A stretch of 64,000 bases of DNA from assembly GCF_003116035.1 (NCBI RefSeq), contig NZ_LGQW01000015.1, forward strand, positions 641,156 to 705,155, read 5' to 3'. This document shows positions 17,988 through 28,708 of this stretch, piece by piece. The translations under genes were made by a program, and so were the position numbers. Within the stretch, counting starts at the first letter, position 1, and each line of letters opens with the position of its first letter. This stretch comes from Azospirillum sp. TSH64. GTDB lineage: Bacteria; Pseudomonadota; Alphaproteobacteria; Azospirillales; Azospirillaceae. The notes below the pieces were generated by a model. The model made no database searches, was not told where the DNA came from, and saw only the letters and a list, made by a program, of their open reading frames with translations.

Positions 17988-18041
17988 GCAACCTGATGCC
18001 AAGAGGGTTGCTGCACGAACTTGTAGGAAGGAGCCGAACCG

Positions 18042-19295
18042 ATGCCGACCAGTGCGCCGTGGGATTCCCTGTGGATCGACCTGTCCGTTGCGACGATGAA
18101 CGACGGGGAAGGCTATGGCGCCATCGCCGACGCGGCGGTGGGCATCAAGGACGGCCACATCGCTTATGTTGGGCCGCGCAGCGAGCTGACCGGCGCACCG
18201 GAGGATCTGGCGACCGAGGTGCAGTCGGGGCAGGGCGGCTGGATGACCCCCGGCCTGATCGACTGCCACACCCACCTCGTCTATGGCGGCAACCGCGCCC
18301 GCGAGTTCGAGATGCGGCTGAATGGCGCCAGCTATGAGGAGATCGCGCGGGCCGGTGGCGGCATCCTGTCCACCGTCACCGCCACCCGCGCCGCCAGCGA
18401 GGACCAGCTTCTGGCCGCCAGCCTGCCGCGGCTGGACAGCCTGTTGGCCGAAGGCGTGACGACGGTGGAGGTCAAGTCCGGCTATGGCCTCGACACCGAA
18501 ACCGAGACGCGCATGCTGTGCGTCGCCCGCCGGCTGGCCCAGGTCCGCCCGGTGGAGGTGCGAACCACATATCTCGGCGCCCACGCCCTGCCGCCGGAAT
18601 TCAAGGAGAATGCGGACGGCTACATCGACCGCATCTGCACCGAGACGCTGCCGGCTATCGCCGAAGCGGGCCTCGCCGATGCGGTGGACGCCTTCTGCGA
18701 AGGGATCGGCTTCTCCGTCGCCCAGACGCGCCGGGTGTTCGAGACGGCGAAGCGGCTCGGCCTGCCGGTGAAGCTGCATGCCGAGCAGCTCAGCAATCTC
18801 GGCGGCGCCCGGCTGGTGGCGGAGTTCGGCGGGCTGTCGGCCGACCACATCGAACATCTCGATGAAGAGGGCGTCGCCGCGATGGCCAAGGCCGGCACGG
18901 TCGCGGTTCTGCTGCCCGGCGCCTTCTACGCTCTGCGCGAGACCAAGATGCCGCCCATCGAGCTGCTGCGCCGCCATGGCGTGCCGATGGCGCTGTCCAC
19001 CGACAACAACCCCGGCACCTCGCCGGTGACCTCGCTGCTGCTGATGCTGTCGATGGGCTGCACCTTCTTCCGGCTGACCCCGGCGGAGGCGCTGGCCGGC
19101 ATCACCCGTCATGCGGCCAAGGCGCTGGGGCTGGACGACCGTGGGGTGATCGCGCCGGGCAAACGCGCCGATCTGGCGGTCTGGCGCATCGAACATCCGG
19201 CGGAACTGGCCTACGCCATCGGCCTCAACCCCTGCATGGCGGTGGTCAATGGCGGGGTGGTCCGCAAGCCGCACGTCGAAGCGGGGGCCGCATGA
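18042..19295 (+). CDS. hutI: Imidazolonepropionase
   Basis: The 417-residue amidohydrolase has [47 protein letters not shown], with the HxH metal site, the substrate-binding arginines and the Y/H residues characteristic of HutI, then [30 protein letters not shown] and [17 protein letters not shown]. It opens 4-imidazolone-5-propionate to N-formimidoyl-glutamate. AAGGAG lies 8-9 nt before the ATG. It heads the plus-strand operon hutI-hutC-hutU. Confidence 0.96.
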   Translation: MPTSAPWDSLWIDLSVATMNDGEGYGAIADAAVGIKDGHIAYVGPRSELTGAPEDLATEVQSGQGGWMTPGLIDCHTHLVYGGNRAREFEMRLNGASYEEIARAGGGILSTVTATRAASEDQLLAASLPRLDSLLAEGVTTVEVKSGYGLDTETETRMLCVARRLAQVRPVEVRTTYLGAHALPPEFKENADGYIDRICTETLPAIAEAGLADAVDAFCEGIGFSVAQTRRVFETAKRLGLPVKLHAEQLSNLGGARLVAEFGGLSADHIEHLDEEGVAAMAKAGTVAVLLPGAFYALRETKMPPIELLRRHGVPMALSTDNNPGTSPVTSLLLMLSMGCTFFRLTPAEALAGITRHAAKALGLDDRGVIAPGKRADLAVWRIEHPAELAYAIGLNPCMAVVNGGVVRKPHVEAGAA

Positions 19296-20020
19296 GCGAC
19301 ACCATCTCCACCGCCCAGCCGCGCTATGCCCAGATCAAGGAGGCCATCCGCCGCCGGATCAGCTCCGGCGACTGGCCCGAAGGCTTCCAGATCCCGTCGG
19401 AGCATAAGCTGCTGGAGGAATTCTCGGTCAGCCGCATGACGGTCCATCGCGCGCTGCGCGACCTGACCGACGAGGGGTTGCTGACCCGCGTCCAGGGGCT
19501 TGGCACCTTCGTCGCCGAACGGCCGCCCAGCACCGACGTGGTGGAGCTGCGCAGCATCGCCGACGAGATCGCCGAACGCGGCAACGTCCATGCCTGCCGG
19601 GTGGAGCGATTGCTCGCGGTTGCCGCCGATGCCGGGCTGGCGCGCCGCTTCAACCTGCCGGTCGGGGCGAGGCTGTTCCATTCCATCGTCGTCCACAGCG
19701 AAAGCGACGTGCCGGTCCAACTGGAGGAACGCTGGGTCAACCCGGCGGTGGCACCCGACTATATCGACCAGGACTTCACCCGCCAGACGCCGGGCGAGTA
19801 CCTGATCCGGCTGGAATCCTCGCCCCAGGTGGAACACGTCATCGAAGCGGTGTCGCCGACGGCGGAGATCGCCCGCCTGCTCGACATTCCCGTCACCGAG
19901 CCCTGCCTGCGCGTGACCCGCCGCACCTGGGTCCAGGGCCGGGTGGTGACGGTGGCGATGCTGGTCCATCCCGGCAGCCGGTACCGGCTGGGGGCGCGGT
20001 TCCAGCTGCCGCCCCATTAG
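19292..20020 (+). CDS. hutC: Histidine utilisation repressor, GntR family
   Basis: A 242-residue GntR/HutC-type regulator: N-terminal winged helix ([69 protein letters not shown]) and a C-terminal UTRA effector domain ending in [28 protein letters not shown], the region that binds urocanate in HutC. Overlaps hutI by 4 nt. It is expected to bind the CTATA/TATAG repeat upstream of hutF and hutI, thereby controlling both operons and itself. Confidence 0.95.
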   Translation: MSDTISTAQPRYAQIKEAIRRRISSGDWPEGFQIPSEHKLLEEFSVSRMTVHRALRDLTDEGLLTRVQGLGTFVAERPPSTDVVELRSIADEIAERGNVHACRVERLLAVAADAGLARRFNLPVGARLFHSIVVHSESDVPVQLEERWVNPAVAPDYIDQDFTRQTPGEYLIRLESSPQVEHVIEAVSPTAEIARLLDIPVTEPCLRVTRRTWVQGRVVTVAMLVHPGSRYRLGARFQLPPH

Positions 20021-20071
20021 CAAGAACCGACCCTAGAAACGCACATCCCTCCCACCAGGAGCCATCCACCG

Positions 20072-21754
<1,683 letters not shown>

Positions 21755-21771
21755 GGCGGGGAGGGGGGCGG

Positions 21772-23100
21772 TCACGCCCCCCGGATCAGGTCCGAGTACC
21801 AGCGCGCGGATTCCTTCGGGATCCGCGCCTGGGTTTCGAAATCGACCCGGACGATGCCGAACCGCGTGCCGTAGCCGCCGCCCCATTCGAAATTGTCCAG
21901 CAGCGACCAGACGAAATATCCCTGCACATCGGCGCCCCGCCGCTTCGCCTCCGCCATCGCCGCGATGTAGGCCTGGAGGTAGGACAGCCGCTCGGTATCG
22001 ACCACGCGGCCCTCGGCGTCGGGCGTCTCCGCCGCCTTGGTGCCGTAGCCGTTCTCCGTCACATAGATCGGCAGCCGGTAGCGCCGCGTCAGGTCGAGCA
22101 GCGTGTCGCGGAAACAGCCGGGGTCAAAGGGCCAGTCGATGGCCGTCCGCTTCATTCCCGTCGGCGGCGAGCCGAAGCCGAAGCCCCAGATCAGGCTGTC
22201 GTCCCGCCGGCCGTAAACCGGTGCATAGTGGTTCAGCCCGAACCAGTCCACCGGCCGGGCGATGCGCGCCATGTCGCCGGGCTGCACGTACGGTTCGATG
22301 GCGTCGGCGATGCGGCGTGGGTAATGGGCCAGCAGCTGCGCGTCGGGGAAGGCGCGGTTCCAATGCTCGTCGAACAGGGCCGCCGCCTCGACATCCTCCG
22401 GCCGGTCGGTCTCTGGCCGCATCGGCTGGACGCTGTGCACCGCGCCGATGGAGGCATCCGGCACCAGCGTCCGCAGCACGTCCACCCCGGCGCCATGGGC
22501 GAGGTTGACGTGGTGGATCACCTTCAGATGGGTGGCGCGGTCGGCGATGCTGGGCGCCCCCCAGCCGAAGGCCCAGCCGAACAGGGTGAAGACCGAGAAC
22601 TCGTTGAAGGTGGCCCAGCGCTTGACCCGGTCGCCGTAGCGCCGGGCGCAGAGCGCCGCATAATCCTCGAACCAGCCGATGCTGTCGCGGCTGGCCCAGC
22701 CGCCCATGTCCTGCAAGGCCTGCGGCAGATCCCAGTGGTAGAGGCAGAGCCAGGGCTCGATGCCCCTGTCCAGCAGCCGGTCGATCAGCCGGTCGTAGAA
22801 CTCCAGCCCCTTGCCGTTCGGCGCCCCGCGCCCGCGCGGCAGCACCCGCGGCCAGGAGACGGAGAAACGGTAGGCCTGCAAGCCCAGCTCCGCCATCAGA
22901 TCGACGTCCTGCGGCATCCGGTGGTAATGGTCGCAGGCGACATCGCCGCTGTCGCCGTTGTCGACCCGGCCCTTCAGCTTGCAGAAACTGTCCCAGATGC
23001 TGGGTGCCCGCCCGTCGGCCTCGGCCCCGCCTTCGATCTGGTAGGCGGAGGTGGAGGCGCCCCACAGGAAATCTTTGGGAAAAACCGGACGTTCGGCCAT
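21772..23100 (-). CDS. Beta-glucosidase, glycoside hydrolase family 1
   Basis: A 442-residue GH1 enzyme, typical length. FLWGASTSAYQIEGG opens the barrel; the acid/base glutamate is E167 in TFNEF and the nucleophile is E349 in YVTENG. The acid/base motif normally reads NEP; here F168 replaces the proline and the following helix (SVFTLFGWAFG) is also unusual, so the entrance of the active site may differ. No signal peptide, so it is cytoplasmic and would act on imported beta-glucosides or beta-galactosides. It stands alone, converging with hutU, with no sugar transporter next to it. Confidence 0.93.
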   Translation of the reverse strand: MAERPVFPKDFLWGASTSAYQIEGGAEADGRAPSIWDSFCKLKGRVDNGDSGDVACDHYHRMPQDVDLMAELGLQAYRFSVSWPRVLPRGRGAPNGKGLEFYDRLIDRLLDRGIEPWLCLYHWDLPQALQDMGGWASRDSIGWFEDYAALCARRYGDRVKRWATFNEFSVFTLFGWAFGWGAPSIADRATHLKVIHHVNLAHGAGVDVLRTLVPDASIGAVHSVQPMRPETDRPEDVEAAALFDEHWNRAFPDAQLLAHYPRRIADAIEPYVQPGDMARIARPVDWFGLNHYAPVYGRRDDSLIWGFGFGSPPTGMKRTAIDWPFDPGCFRDTLLDLTRRYRLPIYVTENGYGTKAAETPDAEGRVVDTERLSYLQAYIAAMAEAKRRGADVQGYFVWSLLDNFEWGGGYGTRFGIVRVDFETQARIPKESARWYSDLIRGA

Positions 23101-23136
23101 GGCGGATCACCCGAATGGAGAGTGCCGGAATCCTAC

Positions 23137-23162
23137 CCCTTTCCCGTCGGCGGGGAAGGGGC
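23137..23162. repeat. Short palindrome between divergent genes
   Basis: CCCCTTTCCCG faces CGGGGAAGGGG with a 4-nt loop and one mismatch. It lies in the 199-bp gap between the beta-glucosidase gene and the next plus-strand gene and resembles a solitary relative of the CCCTCTCCCC palindromes elsewhere in the window. Confidence 0.5.
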
Positions 23163-23299
23163 CAATCGTCGCTGGGGCGATGTCGGGGGCACCACCCTCC
23201 GCCGGGTATTCCGTCACCATATCGCGGTCGACAGGACGGCGCGGCGCTCCTATGGTCTCGCCGACCGGACGAGTGAATTCAGAAAGGAACGGGCGCATC

Positions 23300-24325
23300 A
23301 TGGCGAAAAAGGACGGAGTCAACGGCAAGGGCGGCCAGTTCAGCGGGACGCCGGCCGACCGGCTGGTCCGGCTGTGGCGCAACAACGACGAGCGCTTCGG
23401 CGCGCTGCTGGACGAGGTTCTGGACGGCAACCGCCAGGGCGTGATCGAGGCCGCGGTGGGCAAGCTGCGCGAGGAGGAGAGCTACGACTTCATGGACGAG
23501 GTCGAGGCCTTCTCGGAAACGGCGCAGAGCACCGACGAGCAGGGCGACCCGACCCTGTCGACCCTGTTCTGGCTGGCGCTGGAGGTCGATGGCCGGCTGG
23601 ACGAGCCGCCGTCGGTCGACACCATCGAACGCGCGCTGGATTCGGCCGGGCTGCTGGAGAAGGCGTCCGACATGCGCCTGCTGCCGCTGTGGCTCGACCC
23701 GGAACCGCTCTCCTACCTTGAGGCCGCCGACCGCCGCACCCTGCTGCGCCGCCTGATCGATTCGACGGAGGCGGCGGAAGCCTTCGTGCGCGAACAGGAT
23801 CTGGTGGCATCTCCCGATGACGCTGGCGTCCGCCTCGTCGGCGTGGTCGGCCTGGTGATCGAGGAGGATGCCGAGCAGGAGGGCGAGGCGATGCCCGACC
23901 CGCTCAACCTCGGCTTCACCGGCGAGGGCCAGGAGATGGAGATCGATCCCATCGAGCAGGAGCGCATCCGTCAGTCGATGGCCGCCTTCGCCGAGGCGGT
24001 CGGCGCCGCCGACCCGCGGGTCAAGCGCTGCGAGCCGGTCGGCGGTCTGAACGACCTGCTGGACTTCACCGCCGAAGGCGTCTGGCCGGACGATGTGGAT
24101 GCCAACTTCGACGAGGTCAACGACTTCCTCGACATCGCCGGCAACGAGACCGGCGACGGCGTCCTCGACGTGACGGTGAGCGAGGGGCCGGACGGCCTGC
24201 AACTGCGCGCCTACAACTCCGACGGCGTGCTGCTGGACGAACGGTCGTTCGACCTGAGCGGCGACCGGGCGGACGAGGCGCTGGCCTTGATCAAGCGGCG
24301 CTGCCGCCGCGTCAGCGAAGGCTGA
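23300..24325 (+). CDS. Unrecognised acidic protein
   Basis: A 341-residue, strongly acidic protein with no signal peptide or membrane segment. Visible pieces: a basic start MAKKDGVNGKGGQFSG, then TPADRLVRLWRNNDERFGALLDEVLDGNRQGVIEAAVGKLREEESYDFMDEVEAFSE, a middle part rich in LLPLWLDPEPLSYLEAADRRTLLRRLIDSTEAAEAF, and a C-terminal beta-like segment DGVLDVTVSEGPDGLQLRAYNSDGVLLDERSFDLSGDRADEALALIKRRCRR. AGGAAC lies about 10 nt upstream of the ATG. I do not recognise a family; base composition and codon use match the neighbours, so it is a real gene. It converges with the transglycosylase gene. Confidence 0.8.
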   Translation: MAKKDGVNGKGGQFSGTPADRLVRLWRNNDERFGALLDEVLDGNRQGVIEAAVGKLREEESYDFMDEVEAFSETAQSTDEQGDPTLSTLFWLALEVDGRLDEPPSVDTIERALDSAGLLEKASDMRLLPLWLDPEPLSYLEAADRRTLLRRLIDSTEAAEAFVREQDLVASPDDAGVRLVGVVGLVIEEDAEQEGEAMPDPLNLGFTGEGQEMEIDPIEQERIRQSMAAFAEAVGAADPRVKRCEPVGGLNDLLDFTAEGVWPDDVDANFDEVNDFLDIAGNETGDGVLDVTVSEGPDGLQLRAYNSDGVLLDERSFDLSGDRADEALALIKRRCRRVSEG

Positions 24326-24356
24326 GCGGCAACAGGGCCGAGGGGGCGGGGGCCGG

Positions 24357-25424
24357 TCAGGCCCCCGGCGCCACCACGAAGCAGGCCATGCCCTGGTTGA
24401 CCAGCCCGTTGCAGGCGTTGGCCGCGTCCTGCTGCGACAGGCCGGACAGGCGGGCGCGGTAGAGCGGCCCGGTCTGGGTGTCCACCGCCTGCACGATCCG
24501 CTGCGAGCGCGACAGCGCCGGCACCGAGCTGCGGGCGCGGTCGATCACGCGCTGGCTGTCGTCGGGCGAGCGGAAGGCGCCGAGCTGCACCGTCCACACC
24601 CCACCGCCGGCGGTTGCCGCTCCCGCCATCGTCGCCACCGGCCGCGGTGCCGGAGCATCGGGGGTGGAGGTGTCGGGTGCCACCACGCGGACTGCCGGTG
24701 CCGGAGCGGGCAGGGCCGCCACCGCGATCGGCGGGCGGCTGGCTGCCGGCCGGCTGCTGGCGGGCGGCGTGTAGGATGGCGCCGGATTGACGGGCGCCGA
24801 ATAGGAGGAGGACGGCCGGGCGTAGGGCGAGCCGTAATCCGGCGGCGAATCGGACGAGGTGACCGGCGGCGCGCTGACCAGCACGATGTCGGCGCCGTTG
24901 GGGGCCGGGGTGCGGTTCAGCCGCGGCCCGACCGACGCGATGTAGCGCTTGGTCTCGCCCGGCAAGGTGCGCTTGCCGGCCAGATAGTCGCCGTAGCAGC
25001 CGGGACCGCAATTGTAGGCGCCGAGGAAGCCCGGTGCGCCGAACAGATTGTACATCTCGCGCAGGTAAGCGGTGCCGGCGATGATGTTGTCATGCGGATC
25101 GAAGGGGTCGGAGCCCAGATTGTGCTTGCGCCGCATCTCGTCATAGGTCGCGGGCATCACCTGCATCAGGCCCATGGCGCCGGCCTTGCTGACGATGGGT
25201 TTGCCGTTGACGGTGGTGCGCCCGCCGCTCTCCTGGCGGATCACCTCGCGGATCCACAGCTCCGGCATGTCGAACCGCTTGGAGGCTTCCGCGACATGGG
25301 CGTCGACTTCCTCCGGAGAGGCAACGCGATGCGAGCCGCCCCCGCTGGCGCAGGCGCTCAGCAGCGCGGTCAGGGCGGCACAGGTCAGCAACGGCTTCAG
25401 GCGACGCACGGAACCCCCGGTCAT
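24357..25424 (-). CDS. Lytic transglycosylase lipoprotein with SPOR domain
   Basis: A 355-residue protein with a lipoprotein signal (lipobox LSAC, Cys25), then an SLT domain at about residues 38-165: catalytic E65 in IRQESGGR, GAMGLMQVMPATYDEMRRKH, and AYNCGPGCYGDYL. A Pro/Ala/Ser-rich linker of about 100 residues follows, then a SPOR domain (VWTVQLGAFRSPDDSQRVIDRARS ... CFVVAPG) that binds denuded peptidoglycan at division sites. It cleaves glycan strands to anhydro-muropeptides from the inner face of the outer membrane or periplasm. Confidence 0.93.
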   Translation of the reverse strand: MTGGSVRRLKPLLTCAALTALLSACASGGGSHRVASPEEVDAHVAEASKRFDMPELWIREVIRQESGGRTTVNGKPIVSKAGAMGLMQVMPATYDEMRRKHNLGSDPFDPHDNIIAGTAYLREMYNLFGAPGFLGAYNCGPGCYGDYLAGKRTLPGETKRYIASVGPRLNRTPAPNGADIVLVSAPPVTSSDSPPDYGSPYARPSSSYSAPVNPAPSYTPPASSRPAASRPPIAVAALPAPAPAVRVVAPDTSTPDAPAPRPVATMAGAATAGGGVWTVQLGAFRSPDDSQRVIDRARSSVPALSRSQRIVQAVDTQTGPLYRARLSGLSQQDAANACNGLVNQGMACFVVAPGA

Positions 25425-25656
25425 CGTTCAGTTCAATCTTTTGGATAAGCCCGATTTGGAGGTAAGGACATTTGCACATTCCCGGCCCGCCGTAAACCGT
25501 CCCAGCTGTGACCTTCGACGCGGCCGGAGAGCGCGGAGGGGGAGGGGCATTCCAGTCCTTCGGACGCGCAAGCGGCCGTCCGGGCATCTGCCGTCCGGTG
25601 CGGCCTATGGCGGGATTTCCATCGCCGGATTTTCAGGCCATCAACTCTCGCGGCCC

Positions 25657-26118
25657 TCAGCTTTCGCGATCGTCGTCCGGATCGCGGCGGGTGGCGAGTT
25701 CGCGCATCAGCCGCTCCTTGGCGGTCTTCCGGCTCGGCCGGCCGCCGCCGCGTCCGAACAGCCCGCCCAGCAGCCCGCCGGGCTTCGGCGCGTCCTCCGG
25801 CTCCTCGGTCATCTGGGCGCGCTCCGCCTCGCGCCGGGCCAGCATGGCGGCGCGGTCGACCAGCGGGTTGCGCAGCCGGCGCGGCAGCGCCTTGAAGGCG
25901 AGGTTGGCGCGTTCCAGGTCGGCGATGTCCTCGGTGGAGCGGGCGATGCGCAGCGCCACCCGCAGCAGGTCGAGCCGCCACGCATCCTCCGGCGCATGCG
26001 GCAGCGTCTCCGCCGCCGCCAGCAGGGTGTCCAGCCCCTTGCCGGTCAAGGCGCTGGTGGATCGTTCCCCGCCGGATTGCTCCCCATTGGGTCTGTCGGT
26101 GTCGCGGTCCCGTCCCAT
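25657..26118 (-). CDS. Unrecognised small protein with charged C-terminus
   Basis: A 153-residue reading frame taken from ATG 26116-26118 (MGRDRDTDRPNG). The central part, LDTLLAAAETLPHAPEDAWRLDLLRVALRIARSTEDIADLERANLAFKALPRRLRNPLVDRAAMLARREAERAQ, is probably helical; a Gly/Arg-rich loop and a basic tail (RKTAKERLMRELATRRDPDDDRES) follow. The third-position GC pattern supports coding. A longer in-frame start at 26364 would add a low-quality N-terminus and is not favoured. Function unknown; no partner gene is close. Confidence 0.5.
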   Translation of the reverse strand: MGRDRDTDRPNGEQSGGERSTSALTGKGLDTLLAAAETLPHAPEDAWRLDLLRVALRIARSTEDIADLERANLAFKALPRRLRNPLVDRAAMLARREAERAQMTEEPEDAPKPGGLLGGLFGRGGGRPSRKTAKERLMRELATRRDPDDDRES

Positions 26119-26542
26119 TCCGTCATCGAAGCTGTCGCGCCGAAGGCGGACTTTAGGACGCCGACCGCCGCTTTGTCTGCCCCCAAGCGGGGGCCACACC
26201 GTTTGGGTGGGGGAGGGCAGGGCATTTGGCTTTCCCGGGAGAGGCAAGACGTCGGGTGGTCCGCCAGAGGAACTCGGGATAGGGGCATGGTTTCCGGCGT
26301 CGCTTTGGGCACAAGTGCTGAAGATCTGTGCACATGATGCGCCACTAATACTGCCTCCGATCAAGATGTTGCCGGAGCAGGACCGAACGTTCCTGTGAAG
26401 CTGTGGTCACTCCCCAAATACAGTTAGGGCTTTCTTCATCATTCCCGGCCGTAGCATACTATTATGGTATGCAGAGACGGTATGGCCGGGCGAAGGCCAG
26501 GGCAGCTCTACCCGATCCTGCGGTACACCCAGGAGAGCGACC
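26119..26542. other. Intergenic region upstream of chemoreceptor, with inverted repeat
   Basis: No convincing gene. The last 150 bp are AT-richer and contain GCATAC (26454-26459) facing GTATGC (26467-26472) with a 7-nt spacer, a possible operator for the chemoreceptor gene that starts at 26543. Confidence 0.45.
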
Positions 26543-28510
26543 ATGTTCCGCGGAATGAAGATCGGTGCCCGTTTGGCGGTGGCTCTGGCGGGAAGCGTCG
26601 TGCTGGCGGTCGGTGCGACCACCCTCAGCAACTTGTGGCTCAGCCGCCTGCTCGTCGAACATGCCGCCGACAATCAACTGAAGACGTTGCAGGAATTCCT
26701 GGATGCAAATGTCGCGAGCGAGGCCCGGCGTGCCCTGACCCTTGCCCAGGCGCTGGCGGGGAACGGGGAAATCCAGGCTGCGTTCGCCGCTCAGGACCGC
26801 AACCGTCTTGCGGGCATGCTCGTGCAGGGGTTCAAGGATCTCAAGGAACAGCACGGCATCACCCAGATGCAGTTCCACACACCGGCATCGGTATCGTTCC
26901 TGCGGGTTCATCGACCGGAGAAATTCGGCGATGACCTGTCCTCGTTCCGCTTCACCGTGGTCGAGGTGAACAGGACCCACAAGCCGGTCTTCGGGCTGGA
27001 GAACGGCGTGGAAGGCCTTGGCATCCGCGGCGTCGTGCCGATGGTCAGCCAGGGTACCCAGATCGGTTCCTTCGAGGTCGGCCTTTCCTTCGGCAAGCCG
27101 TTTTTCGAGGCGTTCCACAAGGAGACCGGTGCCGAGGTCGCGTTCCATACCGTGAAGGACGGAGGCTTCGAAACATTCGCCTCGACCTTCCGCGAGGCGC
27201 TCGCCCTCGGCCAGGACCGGATGAAGGACGCGCTGATCCGGGAATCGGAGGTGCAAACCTACCAGCTCGGCGGCGCCAATTATGCCGTCCGGCTCGCTCC
27301 CGTCCGCGACTATCGCGGAACCGCCATCGGCTTCTACACCATTGCGATGGACCGGAGCGCGTTCGACACGGAAATTGCGGAAGCGCGGACCTCGGCGATC
27401 CTGATCGGATTGGCGGTGCTCGCGGTGGCGCTCGGCGTTGCCTGGCTGGTGAACCGGGGTATTGCGCGTCCCATTCAGGGGATGACCGAGTCGATGGGCG
27501 ACCTCGCCAGGGGGAACACCGATATCCGCGTTTCCGGGATCGGGCGCCGCGACGAGATCGGCGCCATGGCGGACGCGCTCGAGGTTTTCCGCCGCGGCAT
27601 GATCGAGACCGAGGCGCTGCGGGCCGAGCAGGAGATTCTGAAGCAGCGGGCGCAGGAGGACCGGCGGGCGGCGATGCTCGACCTTGCCGACCGTTTCGAG
27701 GAGAGGGTCGGCCGTCTGGTCGGGGCCGTATCCTCGGCGGCGACGGAAATGGAGGCGTCCGCAGGGTCGATGTCGTCCACCGCGGAGCAGACGAACCGGC
27801 AATCCGCCGCGGTGGCCGCGGCCTCTGAGCAGACGTCCGCCAACGTCCAGACGGTCGCGGCGGCGACCGAGGAGCTTGCCGCCTCCATCACCGAAATCGG
27901 CAGCCAGGCGTCGCAATCGCAAAGCGTGGCGGGCAATGCCGTGACCGATGCGAGACAGACCGACGAAGCCGTGCGCAAGCTGGCCGACAGCGCGAAGCGG
28001 ATCGGGCAGGTCGTGGATCTGATCCAGGATATCGCGAGCCAGACCAATCTCCTAGCCTTGAACGCGACCATCGAGGCGGCAAGGGCCGGTGAAGCCGGGA
28101 AGGGCTTCGCCGTGGTGGCTTCCGAAGTCAAGGCGCTCGCCACCCAGACCGCGCGGGCGACGGAGGAGATCAGGCAGCAGATTTCCCAGATGCAGCAGGA
28201 TTCGGATGGCGCCGTCGACGCCATCAAGGGGATCGGCGGGGTGATCGGCGAGATCAGTGAGATCGCCTCGGCGATCGCTGCGGCGGTTGAGGAACAAGGC
28301 ACCGCCACGCAGGAAATCTCGCGCAATGTCCAGCAGGCGGCCATCGGAACGCAGGAGGTGTCCTCGCACATCGTCAGCGTTCGCGAGGCTGCCAACGAAA
28401 CCGGGGCGGCGGCGGCACAGGTCCTCGGTGCAGCCCAGGAACTGTCGCATCAGGCGGAGGTCCTGGCGGCCGAGGTCAAGGGCTTCCTCGACAATGTCCG
28501 GGCGGCATAG
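26543..28510 (+). CDS. Methyl-accepting chemotaxis protein with periplasmic Cache-type sensor
   Basis: A 655-residue chemoreceptor. Membrane segments at about 10-35 and 284-303 enclose a 245-residue periplasmic domain whose FLRVHRPEKFGDDLSSFRFTVVEVNRT and KPVFGLENGVEGLGIRGVVPM segments are typical of double-Cache (dCache_3-like) sensors. A HAMP domain follows (about 304-356), then a signalling hairpin with tip DIASQTNLLALNATIEAARAGEAGKGFAVVASEVKALA. AGGAG is about 7 nt before the ATG. It signals to CheA/CheW at cell poles; no other che gene is near. The ligand is unknown. Slightly lower GC than neighbouring genes hints at a different history, weakly. Confidence 0.95.
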   Translation: MFRGMKIGARLAVALAGSVVLAVGATTLSNLWLSRLLVEHAADNQLKTLQEFLDANVASEARRALTLAQALAGNGEIQAAFAAQDRNRLAGMLVQGFKDLKEQHGITQMQFHTPASVSFLRVHRPEKFGDDLSSFRFTVVEVNRTHKPVFGLENGVEGLGIRGVVPMVSQGTQIGSFEVGLSFGKPFFEAFHKETGAEVAFHTVKDGGFETFASTFREALALGQDRMKDALIRESEVQTYQLGGANYAVRLAPVRDYRGTAIGFYTIAMDRSAFDTEIAEARTSAILIGLAVLAVALGVAWLVNRGIARPIQGMTESMGDLARGNTDIRVSGIGRRDEIGAMADALEVFRRGMIETEALRAEQEILKQRAQEDRRAAMLDLADRFEERVGRLVGAVSSAATEMEASAGSMSSTAEQTNRQSAAVAAASEQTSANVQTVAAATEELAASITEIGSQASQSQSVAGNAVTDARQTDEAVRKLADSAKRIGQVVDLIQDIASQTNLLALNATIEAARAGEAGKGFAVVASEVKALATQTARATEEIRQQISQMQQDSDGAVDAIKGIGGVIGEISEIASAIAAAVEEQGTATQEISRNVQQAAIGTQEVSSHIVSVREAANETGAAAAQVLGAAQELSHQAEVLAAEVKGFLDNVRAA

Positions 28511-28541
28511 CGCACAGCCGGTCGGCGGGCGGTCTTCACAG

Positions 28542-28575
28542 AAAAAGCCCCCTCCCGGTCGCCGGGAAGAGGGCT
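28542..28575 (-). terminator. Intrinsic terminator, mainly for the catalase transcript
   Basis: An imperfect stem AGCCCCCTCCCGG / CCGGGAAGAGGGCT with a 3-nt loop is followed, on the minus strand, by a T-run (plus-strand A-run 28542-28546). It ends minus-strand transcription coming from the catalase gene; the stem may also serve the chemoreceptor gene on the plus strand, though no T-run lies on that side. Confidence 0.65.
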
Positions 28576-28708
28576 GCAAGTCAATCGGGGGAAATTCGCG
28601 GCAGGATGCCGGCAATCATGCCGGCGCCCGCGGGGGCAGGCGCGGCATCTCGAAGCCGGCCCTTGCGCGACGCAGCGAAAGGGCCGGGAAACTCACCTCA
28701 CAATCGGG

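Noticed and set aside
16572..19274. hutF frame open for 900 residues into hutI territory
   Set aside because: The added part is the complement-frame shadow of hutI; the gap contains the operator and the hutF start at 17945 is clear.
26119..26364. N-terminal extension of the small unknown gene to 26364
   Set aside because: The added residues are Pro/Ser/Gly-rich with Cys scattered, unlike the body of the protein, and the stretch looks non-coding.
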